Part shown: piece by piece, positions 37,372 through 48,599 of the stretch
Numbering within the stretch: position 1 is the stretch's first letter
Layout of the letters: each line of letters begins with the position of its first letter
DNA from: Polynucleobacter sp. Latsch14-2
Lineage (GTDB): Bacteria; Pseudomonadota; Gammaproteobacteria; Burkholderiales; Burkholderiaceae
Direction of reading: 5' to 3'
Length of the DNA: 64,000 nt
Assembly: GCF_018881925.1 (NCBI RefSeq)
Contig: NZ_JACVPL010000008.1
Location: 38,472-102,471, forward strand
Position numbers and translations under genes: made by a program
The notes under the pieces: generated by a model
Database searches by the model: none
The model's input: the letters and a program-made list of their open reading frames with translations, nothing else
What the model was told of the DNA's origin: nothing

Positions 37372-39189
<1,818 letters not shown>

Positions 39190-39224
39190 TCCAGTCTGGG
39201 TTCGCTCTAATGTTTCAATAAAAG

Positions 39225-39245
39225 GTCACCTCTGGGTGACTTTTT
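39225..39245. terminator. Bidirectional terminator between typA and the MFS gene
   Basis: GTCACC-TCTG-GGTGAC stem (39225-39240) followed by T5 and preceded by A4; serves the convergent genes on both strands. Confidence 0.82.
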
Positions 39246-39255
39246 ATTTGTCTAA

Positions 39256-40434
39256 TTATTCTGTAAAGAAGAACATCAATGCCATTGCCGGAAAGGCAAA
39301 ACCAATCCAAGCTACTAGGCTCCAGCCGCCGTAAACATAAGCGAGGCTTGCAATAGCGGAGCCAATTGCACCGCCGGCAAAAAAGATCGCCATATAAAGA
39401 CCGTTCAGCCGACTGCGTACATCAGCTCCTAGCGAATAAATTGTGCGTTGACCTAAAACGATATTGCTTTGTACGCCTAGGTCCAAGAGAATTCCTGCTA
39501 TTACTAAGGCAGCCAGTGAGCCGTATCCGCCCATTTGCGCTAGCAGAAATGCGAACGCTACAGTTGCGATAGAGTACCCGGTCGCAATCTTAGTGTACCC
39601 AGAATCCGCCATTCGGCCTGCGATAGGTGCGGCAATTACACCCATTGCTCCAGCCAAAGTAAATAATGCAATACCTTGTTGCGAAAACTGAAATAAAGGC
39701 CCCGCCAACAATATGGGCGTCATTGTCCAAAAGAGAGTGAAAGAGGCAAATAGTGCGGCTTGGTAAATAGCCCGGCGCTGTAAAATTGGTGTTCCCTTCA
39801 GCAGGATCCACAAGGAGGCAATCAGGGAAAAGTAATCGTGATCAGATTTGGGTTTGCGAACCGGTAGCAAGAGCCATAGGATGACTGTCAGGATGATTAA
39901 CAGTACTGCTGAAACCCCAAACACCGCTCTCCATCCAAAAAAATCAGCAATGAGACTGGAAAAGGGTCTGGCTAGCATGATACCGAGCAATAGGCCGCTC
40001 ATGATATTGCCGATAGTACGACCACGACTTTCTTCTGGAGTGATGTGGGCGGCAATCGGGAGGAGCATTTGTACTGCTACAGAGCCAACGCCAATAATGA
40101 ATGCGGAAAATAAAAACCAGTCGGCTGTTGGCGCTAGCATGGCTAAAAATAGCGCCAAGATTGCACCGCAAATCGTCAAGATAACTAATTTGCGATTTTC
40201 AATGAGGTCGCCTAAGGGCACTAATAGGATCAAACCAATGCAGTAGCCTAATTGCGTGAGAGTGACAATTAAACTTGCGGCAGATTCACTGAGACCAATT
40301 TCTGGGGCAATTAAGGCGATTAAGGGTTGCGCGTAATACAGATTTGCAACCACAATCCCACATGCACAGGCAAACAAAAAAATCATCCATCTAGGCATAT
40401 AGTTTATTGGACTTGAGTTTTCTAAATGGCTCAT
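39256..40434 (-). CDS. MFS transporter
   Basis: A 392-residue major facilitator protein with 12 predicted spans. The loop 2-3 motif (GDLIENRKLV, residues ~75-85) and the helix 4 region are present. N-terminal NLYYAQPLIALIAPEIGLS resembles the sugar/drug efflux or NimT-like group. Substrate unknown. No regulator is adjacent; the promoter region is the short gap shared with divergent tex. Confidence 0.85.
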   Translation of the reverse strand: MSHLENSSPINYMPRWMIFLFACACGIVVANLYYAQPLIALIAPEIGLSESAASLIVTLTQLGYCIGLILLVPLGDLIENRKLVILTICGAILALFLAMLAPTADWFLFSAFIIGVGSVAVQMLLPIAAHITPEESRGRTIGNIMSGLLLGIMLARPFSSLIADFFGWRAVFGVSAVLLIILTVILWLLLPVRKPKSDHDYFSLIASLWILLKGTPILQRRAIYQAALFASFTLFWTMTPILLAGPLFQFSQQGIALFTLAGAMGVIAAPIAGRMADSGYTKIATGYSIATVAFAFLLAQMGGYGSLAALVIAGILLDLGVQSNIVLGQRTIYSLGADVRSRLNGLYMAIFFAGGAIGSAIASLAYVYGGWSLVAWIGFAFPAMALMFFFTE

Positions 40435-40491
40435 GTTTGATAGTTTATTCTCTATCTTTTATATTTGCTGTCTCCTTCACTAGAAGTGTCT

Positions 40492-42870
40492 ATGCTGCCA
40501 TCGATTAAACAACGTCTTGCCCAAGAGCTCTCTTGTAAACCTGCCCAAGTGACTGCCGCTATTGTCTTAATGGACGAGGGTGCGACTGTGCCATTTATTG
40601 CACGTTATCGCAAGGAGGTCACGGGCGGCCTGGATGACACTCAGCTGCGCTTACTGGAGGAGCGTTTGAGTTACTTGCGTGAGCTCGAAGAGCGACGTAA
40701 AGTCATTCTCAGTTCGATTCAAGAGCAGGGCAAAATGACGCCTGATTTGCTCAAGGCCATCCTGCTGGCTGAAGATAAAACCCGCCTGGAAGACTTGTAT
40801 CTTCCCTACAAGGTCAAGCGCCGCAGCAAAGCTCAGATCGCTCTGGAGGCTGGCTTAGAGCCCCTTGCTAACGACTTATTGCTTAACCCGAATTTAGATC
40901 CAGAGGTGGAGGCTTCTAAATATTTGAAAGAGGCATTTAAGTCTGAACAAGGCGATAACCCTGGTGTGCCTGATGCTAAGACTGCTTTAGAAGGGGCTCG
41001 TCAGATCCTAATGGAGCGCTTTGCTGAAGATGCAAGCTTGATTCAGTCCTTGAGAGCCTACTTACAAGACCATGGCGTAGTTGAGTCGAAGGTCGTAGCT
41101 GGCAAAGAACAAGAGGGTGAAAAATTTGCCGATTACTTTGACTACTCCGAACCCATTAAAGCCATTCCATCACATCGTGCCTTAGCTCTATTTAGAGGTC
41201 GTCGCGAACAGATATTGATGGTGAATCTCCGTCTAGACAGCGAGGAAGAAAAACCGAAGTGGGATGCGCCACATAATCCCTGCGAATCTCGTATTGCTAA
41301 TCAATTTAAGATTAAAAATGAGGGTCGCCCAGCTGACCAGTGGTTATCGGATACTGTGCGTTGGACATGGCGTATTAAATGTTCGTTACATCTCGAGTCT
41401 GAGTTGATGAGCGCGTTGCGTGAGCGTTCTGATACAGAGGCGATTAATGTATTTGCACGCAATCTTAAAGATTTACTCTTGGCTGCCCCAGCTGGACCAC
41501 GAGTGACTATCGGCTTGGATCCTGGTATGCGAACGGGGGTAAAGCTTGCCGTTGTTGATGTCACCGGCAAGGTGCTCGATACCGATGTAATCTATCCACA
41601 TCAGCCTAAAAATGACTGGGTAGGAGCACTCCACACCCTGACTAGGTTAGTCGAGAAACATCAAGTCAGTTTGATTTCTATTGGCAATGGTACGGCATCG
41701 CGTGAAACTGATAAATTGGCACAAGACCTAATTAAGGCCAGGCCTGAGCTGAGCTTAACCAAGATTGTGGTGTCGGAGGCAGGTGCATCTGTTTACTCTG
41801 CCTCTGAATACGCCTCTAAAGAGCTTCCTGGTATGGATGTCTCATTGCGTGGAGCCGTCTCTATTGCTCGTCGCCTCCAAGATCCTTTAGCGGAACTGGT
41901 GAAGATTGATCCCAAATCAATCGGGGTTGGTCAGTATCAGCATGATGTAATGCAAACCCAGCTAGCTAAATCACTGGTAGCAGTTGTTGAGGATTGTGTA
42001 AATGCAGTAGGCGTGGATGTGAATACTGCCTCAGCGCCGTTGCTCTCTAGAGTATCCGGTCTTTCATCGACAGTAGCCGAAGGCATTGTCTCCTATCGCG
42101 ATAGTAATGGCATGTTTAAGTCTAGGGCGGATCTACGGAGTGTGCCACGTTTGGGCGATAAGACTTTTGAACAAGCTGCAGGATTCTTGCGCATTATGAA
42201 TGGTAGTAATCCATTGGACGCTTCAGCAGTTCATCCGGAGTCTTATCCCTTGGTCGAGAAGATTTTGAAGGATATTCAGAAGGGCGTTAAAGAGGTGATT
42301 GGCGATGCTTCTATCCTCAACAATCTGAATCCCGAAAAATATGCAGACGAAAAATTTGGGGTTCCGACCATCGCTGATATTCTGAAGGAATTAGAAAAGC
42401 CAGGTCGTGATCCAAGACCTGAGTTCACAACGGCGACTTTTAAAGACGGCATTGAAAAGCTTAGTGATCTCAAGCCGGAGATGATTCTTGAAGGTGTGGT
42501 GACTAATGTAGCCGCCTTTGGCGCATTCGTGGACATTGGCGTTCATCAGGATGGATTAGTACACATCTCTGCTTTATCTAATACCTTTGTTAAGGATCCT
42601 CACTCCATTGTCAAAGCAGGTCAGGTAGTGAAAGTGAAAGTACTTGAGGTGGATGAACAGCGCAAGCGAATCGCACTCACTATGCGCCTATCTGACGAAG
42701 CGCCCAAAGCTAATTTGGGAGAGCGATCCAAACAAAGAATTTCTAATGGACCTGGCGCTCATAAACCTCAGAGGGCTCAAGAAGTCAAAAAGCCCCAAGA
42801 CGACCGACGGGCTGCCCCGATTAATAGCGCCATGGCAGCAGCATTTGGGAAGATTAAAAACAAAGACTAA
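40492..42870 (+). CDS. tex: Tex-family RNA-binding transcription accessory protein
   Basis: A 792-residue Tex protein. Order: N-terminal helical domain, YqgF-like RNase H fold ([19 protein letters not shown] near residue 337), helix-hairpin-helix repeats ([17 protein letters not shown]), and a C-terminal S1 domain ([29 protein letters not shown]). Bacterial Tex binds RNA and influences transcription and toxin gene expression. The ATG at 40492 ([13 protein letters not shown]) fits the family; an upstream TTG at 40465 adds nine residues without merit. Confidence 0.94.
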   Translation: MLPSIKQRLAQELSCKPAQVTAAIVLMDEGATVPFIARYRKEVTGGLDDTQLRLLEERLSYLRELEERRKVILSSIQEQGKMTPDLLKAILLAEDKTRLEDLYLPYKVKRRSKAQIALEAGLEPLANDLLLNPNLDPEVEASKYLKEAFKSEQGDNPGVPDAKTALEGARQILMERFAEDASLIQSLRAYLQDHGVVESKVVAGKEQEGEKFADYFDYSEPIKAIPSHRALALFRGRREQILMVNLRLDSEEEKPKWDAPHNPCESRIANQFKIKNEGRPADQWLSDTVRWTWRIKCSLHLESELMSALRERSDTEAINVFARNLKDLLLAAPAGPRVTIGLDPGMRTGVKLAVVDVTGKVLDTDVIYPHQPKNDWVGALHTLTRLVEKHQVSLISIGNGTASRETDKLAQDLIKARPELSLTKIVVSEAGASVYSASEYASKELPGMDVSLRGAVSIARRLQDPLAELVKIDPKSIGVGQYQHDVMQTQLAKSLVAVVEDCVNAVGVDVNTASAPLLSRVSGLSSTVAEGIVSYRDSNGMFKSRADLRSVPRLGDKTFEQAAGFLRIMNGSNPLDASAVHPESYPLVEKILKDIQKGVKEVIGDASILNNLNPEKYADEKFGVPTIADILKELEKPGRDPRPEFTTATFKDGIEKLSDLKPEMILEGVVTNVAAFGAFVDIGVHQDGLVHISALSNTFVKDPHSIVKAGQVVKVKVLEVDEQRKRIALTMRLSDEAPKANLGERSKQRISNGPGAHKPQRAQEVKKPQDDRRAAPINSAMAAAFGKIKNKD

Positions 42871-42945
42871 TATTAGCCTCAGATTGAAGTTTAGCGTTTA
42901 TTATAGTAACATTTATACATTAGGAATTCCATTCAGGAGTCATCA

Positions 42946-43200
42946 ATGATCACTACTTTATCTAGTCGCGAATTTAATCAAGATACTGGTAGGGCAAAGA
43001 AAGCCACAGAGGGAGGCCCGGTTTTTATTACGGACCGGGGGAAACCGGCGCATGTACTGATGACTTTTAAGGACTATCAGCGTGTTACCGGAAAGGGTAA
43101 AAACATCTTGGATCTTGTGGGAATGAAGGGTGCAGGAAGTATTGAGTTTGAAGCTGAGAAAATATCAAACTTCACCAAACCTCTTAAAGATCTTTTCTGA
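42946..43200 (+). CDS. Phd/YefM-type antitoxin
   Basis: An 84-residue antitoxin with the Phd/YefM N-terminal domain (SSREFNQDTGRAKKATEGGPVFITDRGKPAHVLMTFKDY). It binds and silences the downstream VapC-like toxin and represses its own operon. AGGAG lies six bases before the ATG. Its TGA and the toxin ATG overlap by one base. Confidence 0.88.
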   Translation: MITTLSSREFNQDTGRAKKATEGGPVFITDRGKPAHVLMTFKDYQRVTGKGKNILDLVGMKGAGSIEFEAEKISNFTKPLKDLF

Positions 43201-43616
43201 TGTACCTACTAGATACAAATGTAGTATCAGAACTCCGAAAAGCCGCCGATGGACGAATCAATAAAAATGTGAAAGCATGGGCAGAAGAGATCTCGCCTGA
43301 ACTCTTTTTTTTGTCTGCAATATCTGTCCTTGAACTTGAGATTGGAGTTTTACAGATGGAGAGGCGGGATAAGAAACAAGGTCAGATTTTGCGGAAGTGG
43401 CTTAATAAGTATGTCCTTCCGGGGTTCTCTGATCGTGTTCTTGCAGTAGACATGGCCGTAGCTCAACGCTGTGCAAGTCTGCATGTCCCCAATCCAAAAT
43501 CCGAAAGAGACGCCTTGATTGCAGCTACGGCAATTGAGCATCGTATGACGATTGTCACAAGAAATGTTACGGACTTTAGTCAATCTGGTGTAAAGATTTT
43601 TGATCCTTGGCAATAA
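43200..43616 (+). CDS. vapC: PIN-domain toxin (VapC family)
   Basis: A 138-residue PIN endoribonuclease. Metal-binding acidic residues are present: Asp5 (LLDTN), Glu45 (SVLELE), Asp104 (ERDALIAATA) and Asp125 in NVTDF. These toxins cleave tRNA or rRNA. The site set is complete, so it is probably functional. Coupled to the Phd-type antitoxin gene. Confidence 0.9.
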   Translation: MYLLDTNVVSELRKAADGRINKNVKAWAEEISPELFFLSAISVLELEIGVLQMERRDKKQGQILRKWLNKYVLPGFSDRVLAVDMAVAQRCASLHVPNPKSERDALIAATAIEHRMTIVTRNVTDFSQSGVKIFDPWQ

Positions 43617-43667
43617 AGCAATATTCTCTCTTTATTGAATTGTAGTTCGCTTGTGTTTGTCATTCAT

Positions 43668-43698
43668 TTGACATATATTTCGATATAATTAGAAATAT
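43668..43698 (+). promoter_or_regulatory. arsR promoter with dyad operator, leaderless
   Basis: TATAAT at 43684-43689 is followed seven bases later by the arsR ATG at 43697. An inverted repeat ATATTTC-N10-GAAATAT (43675-43681 / 43692-43698) surrounds the -10 and runs into the start codon. A TTGACA at 43668-43673 is too close (10 bp) to the -10 to be its -35. Position over the -10 fits ArsR autorepression relieved by arsenite. Confidence 0.6.
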
Positions 43699-44026
43699 GA
43701 AAAATACAGATGCTATCTCTGCCTTTCTCGCCCTTGGGCAAGAATCTCGTCTAAATATATTTCGCCTGATTATTCAGCGGGGTGATGTGGGTTTGACCCC
43801 AGGCCAAATCATTGAGAAGTTAGGTATTCCTAATGCCACATTAAGCTTTCACTTAAAAGAATTGGTTCAGGCGAATCTCTTATTGGTGGAACGTCAGAGC
43901 CGTAATCTCATTTATCGTCCTAATGCTGATTTGGTTCAAGATCTCAGTGAGTTCTTATTAGATAACTGCTGCGGTGGCAAGTCTTGCTCACCTGGTAAAT
44001 CTTCCAGAAAGGTTAAAGCACTATGA
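43697..44026 (+). CDS. arsR: ArsR-family repressor
   Basis: A 109-residue winged-helix protein: ALGQESRLNIFRLIIQRGDVGLTPGQIIEKLGIPNATLSFHLKELVQANLLLVER. The C-terminal CCGGKSC (about residues 93-99) supplies cysteines for As(III) sensing, placed at the C-terminus as in some proteobacterial ArsR variants. No ribosome-binding site precedes the ATG. Overlaps arsC by four bases; an operon arsR-arsC-acr3. Confidence 0.92.
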   Translation: MKNTDAISAFLALGQESRLNIFRLIIQRGDVGLTPGQIIEKLGIPNATLSFHLKELVQANLLLVERQSRNLIYRPNADLVQDLSEFLLDNCCGGKSCSPGKSSRKVKAL

Positions 44027-44514
44027 AGCAATACAACATCCTCTTCTTATGCACTCATAACTCTGCAAGATCGATCCTGGGAGAAGCCCTTGCCTCAACC
44101 CATCCTAGCGGAAAATTTTTTGGCTATTCGGCTGGCTCTACTCCAGGCGATACGGTGAATCCTTTTGCTGCTGAGATTGCCAAAGAACTAGGCTATTCAG
44201 AAGAAAAGCTCAGGAGCAAGAGTTGGGATGAGTACGGTTTACCTGATGCACCTAAGATGGATTTCATCATTACAGTGTGCGATAACGCAGCCGGAGAGGT
44301 TTGCCCATTCTGGCCAGGCCAGCCAGCTACAGCACACTGGGGGTTTCCCGATCCTTCGCAAGTACAGGGTGGCGATGATGAAAAGCGTAGAGCATTTAGG
44401 GATGTCATGATTGGCCTGAAGAAGCGGATTGATTTATTGGCTGATATGCCTTTAGAAACTTTAGACTCATTGAGCCTTCATCACATTCACGAGCAAGAAA
44501 GTTCACACTCATGA
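44023..44514 (+). CDS. arsC: Arsenate reductase, LMW-phosphatase type
   Basis: A 163-residue ArsC with the phosphatase-like P-loop LCTHNSARS (nucleophile Cys10) and two further cysteines, Cys86 and Cys94 ([15 protein letters not shown]), which could pass the disulfide on during turnover. It reduces arsenate to arsenite for export. Overlaps both neighbours by four bases. Confidence 0.93.
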   Translation: MKQYNILFLCTHNSARSILGEALASTHPSGKFFGYSAGSTPGDTVNPFAAEIAKELGYSEEKLRSKSWDEYGLPDAPKMDFIITVCDNAAGEVCPFWPGQPATAHWGFPDPSQVQGGDDEKRRAFRDVMIGLKKRIDLLADMPLETLDSLSLHHIHEQESSHS

Positions 44515-45548
44515 ACACCTTAACTAAAAAACTCTCATTCCTAGATCGTTATTTGACACTCTGGATATTTTCCGCCATGGCATTTGGTATTGGCTTAGGT
44601 TATCTCTATCCTGAGGCAGAAGATTTTATTAATGCTTTTCAAGTGGGTACAACCAATATTCCGATTGCCATTGGTTTGATCTTAATGATGTACCCGCCTT
44701 TTGCAAAGGTGCGACTTGAAGACCTGCCTGGTGTCTTTCGAGATAAGAAGATTTTCGCTATTGCCTTCTTGATGAACTGGATCGTAGCGCCATTGTTAAT
44801 GTTCATTTTGGCCATTAGCTTTGTGCCAGATCAGCCTGAGTATATGGCTGGCTTGATCTTGATTGGGATTGCCCCGTGTATTGCGATGGTGATGGTGTGG
44901 AACGATATTGCTAAAGGCTCCGCTGAATATGCTGCTGGTCTCGTCGCTTTTAATGCAGTTTTTCAGGTTTTATTCTTCAGTCTTTATGCTTATCTATTCT
45001 TAACGGTTCTGCCGCCATTTTTTGGTTTGGCTGGCTCTGACGTTAGTGTCAGCATTGGCCAAATTGCACAAAGTGTATTCATCTACCTCGGCATACCATG
45101 TATTGCAGGTATTTTGACTCGCGTAGTCATGTTGAAATTCGTATCTAAAGATTGGTATCACGAGCATTTCATTCCTCGTATTGGCAAGATTACTTTGATT
45201 TCTTTGTTGTTCACAATTGTGGTGATGTTTAGTCTAAAAGGGAAGCTTATTCTTGCGCTGCCAATGGATGTGGTGACAATAGCGATCCCTCTCTTAGTCT
45301 TTTTCTTGAGCATGTTTTTATTAACTTTTTTCATTACTGGAAAGATGGGGATTGATTACAAGCGTTGTTGCACTCTATCTTTTACTGCAGCGAGCAATAA
45401 TTTTGAGTTAGCTATTGCCGTCGCGATTGCCGTGTTTGGAATTAACTCTGGGGCGGCATTCGCAGCAGTCATTGGCCCACTCGTTGAGGTGCCAATCATG
45501 ATTGGCTTGGTGACTGTGGCGCTATGGCTTAAAGAGAGTTTCTACTAG
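44511..45548 (+). CDS. acr3: ACR3-family arsenite exporter
   Basis: A 345-residue carrier with ten predicted spans. Cys123 in [16 protein letters not shown] is the conserved cysteine of Acr3 and [15 protein letters not shown] carries the conserved glutamate of the ninth/tenth span. It pumps As(OH)3 out. It is the last gene of the arsenic operon. Confidence 0.93.
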   Translation: MNTLTKKLSFLDRYLTLWIFSAMAFGIGLGYLYPEAEDFINAFQVGTTNIPIAIGLILMMYPPFAKVRLEDLPGVFRDKKIFAIAFLMNWIVAPLLMFILAISFVPDQPEYMAGLILIGIAPCIAMVMVWNDIAKGSAEYAAGLVAFNAVFQVLFFSLYAYLFLTVLPPFFGLAGSDVSVSIGQIAQSVFIYLGIPCIAGILTRVVMLKFVSKDWYHEHFIPRIGKITLISLLFTIVVMFSLKGKLILALPMDVVTIAIPLLVFFLSMFLLTFFITGKMGIDYKRCCTLSFTAASNNFELAIAVAIAVFGINSGAAFAAVIGPLVEVPIMIGLVTVALWLKESFY

Positions 45549-45565
45549 AAACCCTTGGAAATAAA

Positions 45566-45796
45566 TTAAGGGCGATACTTTCTAACAAGCTCTTCAAGAG
45601 AAAAGTCATCATTCTGTTTTCTGATTTTCTGGATGTTTTTTCTGAGCACTGCAATATCTTTGAATTTCAATTTACGCAGTTTTTGTTGATCCATTCCATA
45701 GGTGTCCACGAGATACCTTATGCCCGAGCTAGAAATAATGTAGCGGATGATTGCAAAAGCAATCAGGAGTAGTGTGGAGATAAGGGCGAATAGCAT
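45566..45796 (-). CDS. Small single-span membrane protein, unknown
   Basis: A 76-residue protein with one N-terminal span (residues ~2-22) and a basic/amphipathic cytoplasmic tail (GMDQQKLRKLKFKDIAVLRKNIQKI). No family recognised. It begins at the base after the TSUP stop, so it is likely cotranscribed with that transporter. Confidence 0.55.
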   Translation of the reverse strand: MLFALISTLLLIAFAIIRYIISSSGIRYLVDTYGMDQQKLRKLKFKDIAVLRKNIQKIRKQNDDFSLEELVRKYRP

Positions 45797-46570
45797 TTAT
45801 CTTAAAAAAGCATCATAGAAGGTTTTGAGTGTTAAGACTGTCACTGAAATGAAGAAAGCCTGACGTATAAAGCTATTGCCATGCTTTATTGCAATCTTGC
45901 TACCAATCTGACCGCCTGCAAAATTAGCTACAGCCATAAATATTCCCAGTTTCCAGTCAATGTAGCCCATATAAAAGAAGACGCATAAAGCACCTAGGTT
46001 AGAAGCAATATTTAGAAACTTGGACGGCGCAGCAGAGCGTAAGAAGTCAAAACCTAACACTCTTGTATAGAACAGTTTGTAAAAGGCGCCAGCACCAGGC
46101 CCAAGAAAACCATCGTAAAAACCAATCAGACTCGCTCCTGCTGAAGCAATGGCATTTTGTTTGTGATGTTTATGGCGTGGCGCATGAACTAAGCCAGCAT
46201 TTGATTTGATATTAAAAATCAGCAAAGCTACCAAGAAGAAGGGTAATGCACTACGCAACCATTGGTTGGGAATTTGGGTAACTAGATAGGCGCCGCCAAC
46301 GGATGCCAAAAAGGCTGCGGTAGAGGAAATGATGACTAGCCCCCAGGGGCTTTTGTTCGCGCGGGCATATTGCATGGCTGATCCGGCCGTTCCAATGATG
46401 GACGCGATCTTATTTACTCCTAGTAGGCTGGCCGGCGCCATGCCTGGTAATACGGAAAATAGCGCTGGGACTTGAATCATTCCGCCGCCGCCCATAATGG
46501 CATCTATTAAGCCTGCGAGCAGGGCGCATGCGGCAAGAAGGCTTAGGTCAAAGAAGGAAAGATCAAACAT
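45797..46570 (-). CDS. TSUP-family (TauE/SafE) sulfite/sulfonate exporter
   Basis: A 257-residue transporter with eight or so predicted spans. The two family repeats start at LIDAIMGGGGMIQVPALF (residue ~22) and GFYDGFLGPGAGAFYKLFY (~145), the usual YfcA-like pattern. Substrate is unknown; the family moves small sulfonates or sulfite. Convergent with the ars operon. Confidence 0.85.
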   Translation of the reverse strand: MFDLSFFDLSLLAACALLAGLIDAIMGGGGMIQVPALFSVLPGMAPASLLGVNKIASIIGTAGSAMQYARANKSPWGLVIISSTAAFLASVGGAYLVTQIPNQWLRSALPFFLVALLIFNIKSNAGLVHAPRHKHHKQNAIASAGASLIGFYDGFLGPGAGAFYKLFYTRVLGFDFLRSAAPSKFLNIASNLGALCVFFYMGYIDWKLGIFMAVANFAGGQIGSKIAIKHGNSFIRQAFFISVTVLTLKTFYDAFLR

Positions 46571-46683
46571 CTGTAATGCATTTTAATTGGATTTATTTCT
46601 TGCAGATATCTTCTGGCTCATGAGGCAACCCAATAAAAACCTTTGGGTCTTGCTTTGCGCAAAGACCCATTGGTAGTGATGCT

Positions 46684-46785
46684 CTAAGAGCCCAGTTGGT
46701 GGCCGATATAACGTTTTGCATATGCCAAACGAGCTTCTGACCAAGCCTCAAATAGTTGTTTCATAAGTTGTACTAGCTTTTTCAT
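46684..46785 (-). CDS. Unannotated 33-aa basic small protein
   Basis: A 33-codon frame starting MKKLVQLMKQLFEAWSEARL and ending YIGHQLGS. AAGGAAG on the minus strand lies six bases before its ATG, a strong ribosome-binding site. The sequence is an amphipathic helix with Lys/Arg and Ala/Leu. It is the only coding signal in the 46571-47031 gap. I know of no family. A set of repeats lies upstream (46819-46853), as expected of a regulated promoter. Confidence 0.55.
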   Translation of the reverse strand: MKKLVQLMKQLFEAWSEARLAYAKRYIGHQLGS

Positions 46786-46818
46786 GATGTCTTCCTTTCT
46801 TGAAGGGTTATCAGTGAT

Positions 46819-46853
46819 GTGTAATTACACCTATGGTTAGGGTTTACACCTAT
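46819..46853 (-). repeat. Palindrome plus TTACACCTAT direct repeat upstream of the small gene
   Basis: GTGTAATTACAC is a perfect 12-bp palindrome at 46819-46830. Its right end begins TTACACCTAT (46825-46834), which recurs at 46844-46853, 19 bp on, about two helical turns. It is 35 bp before the 33-aa gene start, on its promoter side. Confidence 0.6.
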
Positions 46854-46965
46854 ACAGTATGCGCCTAAATTCAAATTGATGTGTGAATCGATGCGCAAGC
46901 GCAAGCAAAAGTCATTTAACTCCTCCATGGGTCAATTCCACTGGGGCTGTGCCCAGAAGAATGGC

Positions 46966-47004
46966 AGTACTTGCAATTAGTACTAATTAGTACTAAACTA
47001 GTAC
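46966..47004 (+). promoter_or_regulatory. AGTAC operator array in front of the MarR gene
   Basis: AGTAC occurs at 46966, 46979, 46989 and 47000. Two copies are perfect adjoining decamer palindromes, TTAGTACTAA at 46977-46986 and 46987-46996. The array ends 28 bp before the MarR ATG. Confidence 0.75.
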
Positions 47005-47031
47005 GCATGCAGACTAAATCGAGATATTCAT

Positions 47032-47448
47032 ATGAATCACCTATTACTCATTAAGGAGTTGGTTCAGGCATATCAGGCCTTTGAGAATCATTCTGCAAGT
47101 CATATTAAAGAGATGGGCTTAACTATGACTCAGTTTGACATCGTGGCTACCTTGGGTAATCAACCACCGATGACCTGCAAGGAGTTGGGGAATAAGACGC
47201 TTGTTTCAAAGGGGACGATGACGGGCGTACTAGAAAGGCTGGAAGCTAAAGGCTTAATTGATAAATTTCCGAATACAGAGGATGGGCGTAGTTACAAAAT
47301 TGGGCTCACCAAAGCGGGTGAAAAGTTATTCAAGAGGGTATTCCCAGAGCATATTGAATATCTTGGAAAAGCCTTCGGCAAATTAAGTAAAAATGAATTA
47401 GAGCAGGCGGTAACAGTTTTACGAAATATCAAAGCAATTTTTTATTAA
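47032..47448 (+). CDS. MarR-family repressor
   Basis: A 138-residue winged-helix protein (MTCKELGNKTLVSKGTMTGVLERLEAKGLIDKFPNTEDGRSYKIGLTKAGEKLF, split). It is followed 25 bp later by doxX and then a quinone-reductase-type gene, and preceded by the AGTAC array, so it probably autoregulates the three genes. Which ligand or electrophile it senses is not visible; one cysteine in MTCKEL could be a sensor. Confidence 0.85.
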   Translation: MNHLLLIKELVQAYQAFENHSASHIKEMGLTMTQFDIVATLGNQPPMTCKELGNKTLVSKGTMTGVLERLEAKGLIDKFPNTEDGRSYKIGLTKAGEKLFKRVFPEHIEYLGKAFGKLSKNELEQAVTVLRNIKAIFY

Positions 47449-47472
47449 TCAAAATATCAAAAGGAAATTCAC

Positions 47473-47883
47473 ATGAAAACATATCAAAATGCACTTAATC
47501 TTTTGGGCCGACTATTAATTGTCGCTCTGTTTCTACCAGCAGGGTTGGGTAAAATCGCGGGTTTTGAGGGCACGCTAGGCTATTTCGCATCTTTAGGTAT
47601 TCCAGCGCCGACCTTTGCGCTAGCAGCAACTATTGTGATTGAGGTGCTTGGAGGTATTGCTTTGCTGATAGGATTTCAAACTCGTTTAGTAGCAGGCATT
47701 ATGGCCATATTTACTTTAGTGGCTGCTGTTACTGGCCATGCTTATTGGGCTGCGCCGGTTGATCAAGCATTTATTGCTCAGCTCCTATTCTTTAAGAACA
47801 TTGCTGTAATGGGCGGATTATTGGTTCTAGCCTCTGCTGGCGCGGGTGGTTTTAGCGTTGATGGTCGCAAAGAGTCGAAGTAA
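47473..47883 (+). CDS. DoxX-family membrane protein
   Basis: A 136-residue protein of four spans with RLLIVALFLPAGLGKIAGFEGTLGYFASLGIPAP, the DoxX/YphA pattern. DoxX proteins accompany thiol, quinone and sulfur redox genes. Its neighbour is a flavodoxin-like reductase, consistent with redox homeostasis. Middle gene of the MarR operon. Confidence 0.85.
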   Translation: MKTYQNALNLLGRLLIVALFLPAGLGKIAGFEGTLGYFASLGIPAPTFALAATIVIEVLGGIALLIGFQTRLVAGIMAIFTLVAAVTGHAYWAAPVDQAFIAQLLFFKNIAVMGGLLVLASAGAGGFSVDGRKESK

Positions 47884-47906
47884 TTTAATTTCTCAAGGAA
47901 AAGATA

Positions 47907-48464
47907 ATGACAAAAGTAGCCGTTGTATTTCATAGTGGTTATGGCCACACGGTAAAGCAGGCTGAGGCGGTAGCAAAAGGAGCTAATGGCACATTAGTAG
48001 CGATTGATGCCGAAGGCAATATTAGTGATACACAGTGGGAAATTTTGCATTCTGCTGATGCAATCGTATTTGGCTCGCCTACTTATATGGGTTCGGTAAG
48101 CTGGCAATTTAAGAAATTTGCCGATGCAAGTTCTAAGCCTTGGTATTCGCAGCAATGGAAAGATAAGTTATTCGGCGGTTTTACTAATTCTGCAACCATG
48201 AATGGTGATAAGCACTCCACTCTGCATTACTTTTTTACCTTAGCGATGCAGCACTCGGGTATTTGGGTTGGCACGGGACTTATGCCATCAAATGCAAAAT
48301 CAGCCAAACGTGATGACGTCAACTATGTTGGTTCGTCTGCCGGAGCTATGATGCAAACCCCCTCTGATGCTAGTGCCGACGAAGTCAATCCTGGAGATTT
48401 GGAAACGGCTCGACTCTATGGAGAGCGGATCGCTAAGATTGCAAGTCAATTGAAGCGCAGTTAA
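47907..48464 (+). CDS. Flavodoxin-like NAD(P)H:quinone oxidoreductase (WrbA-like)
   Basis: A 185-residue flavodoxin-fold enzyme. The FMN phosphate loop VVFHSGYGHTVKQAEAVAKG begins at residue 5; FGSPTYMGSVSWQFKKFAD and the GGFTNSATMNGDKHSTL loop support WrbA/NAD(P)H:quinone reductase affinity. It probably reduces quinones by two electrons, and with DoxX and MarR forms an electrophile-stress unit. Confidence 0.85.
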   Translation: MTKVAVVFHSGYGHTVKQAEAVAKGANGTLVAIDAEGNISDTQWEILHSADAIVFGSPTYMGSVSWQFKKFADASSKPWYSQQWKDKLFGGFTNSATMNGDKHSTLHYFFTLAMQHSGIWVGTGLMPSNAKSAKRDDVNYVGSSAGAMMQTPSDASADEVNPGDLETARLYGERIAKIASQLKRS

Positions 48465-48487
48465 GCTTTCACTTACTGCTTTCCAAG

Positions 48488-48507
48488 CCACCCTTCGGGG
48501 TGGTTTT
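48488..48507 (+). terminator. Terminator after the MarR operon
   Basis: CCACCC-TTCG-GGGTGG stem with the stable UUCG loop (48488-48503) and TTTT after it, 24 bp after the flavodoxin gene stop. Confidence 0.9.
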
Positions 48508-48558
48508 CTTTATCTGACCGATAGTTGGCAGGTGTTTTAAAGCATCCCTGATCTTCGT

Positions 48559-48599
48559 TTGATATAGATCAAGAAGAAGATTTAAGTCCTCAGCATAAT
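48559..48599 (+). promoter_or_regulatory. FNR/ANR box and -10 of the usp gene (class II)
   Basis: TTGAT-ATAG-ATCAA (48559-48572) is a perfect match to the FNR/ANR consensus TTGAT-N4-ATCAA. CATAAT at 48594-48599 is a good -10. A start near 48606-48607 puts the box centre at about -41, the exact class II geometry. It is 33 bp before the usp start. Confidence 0.85.
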
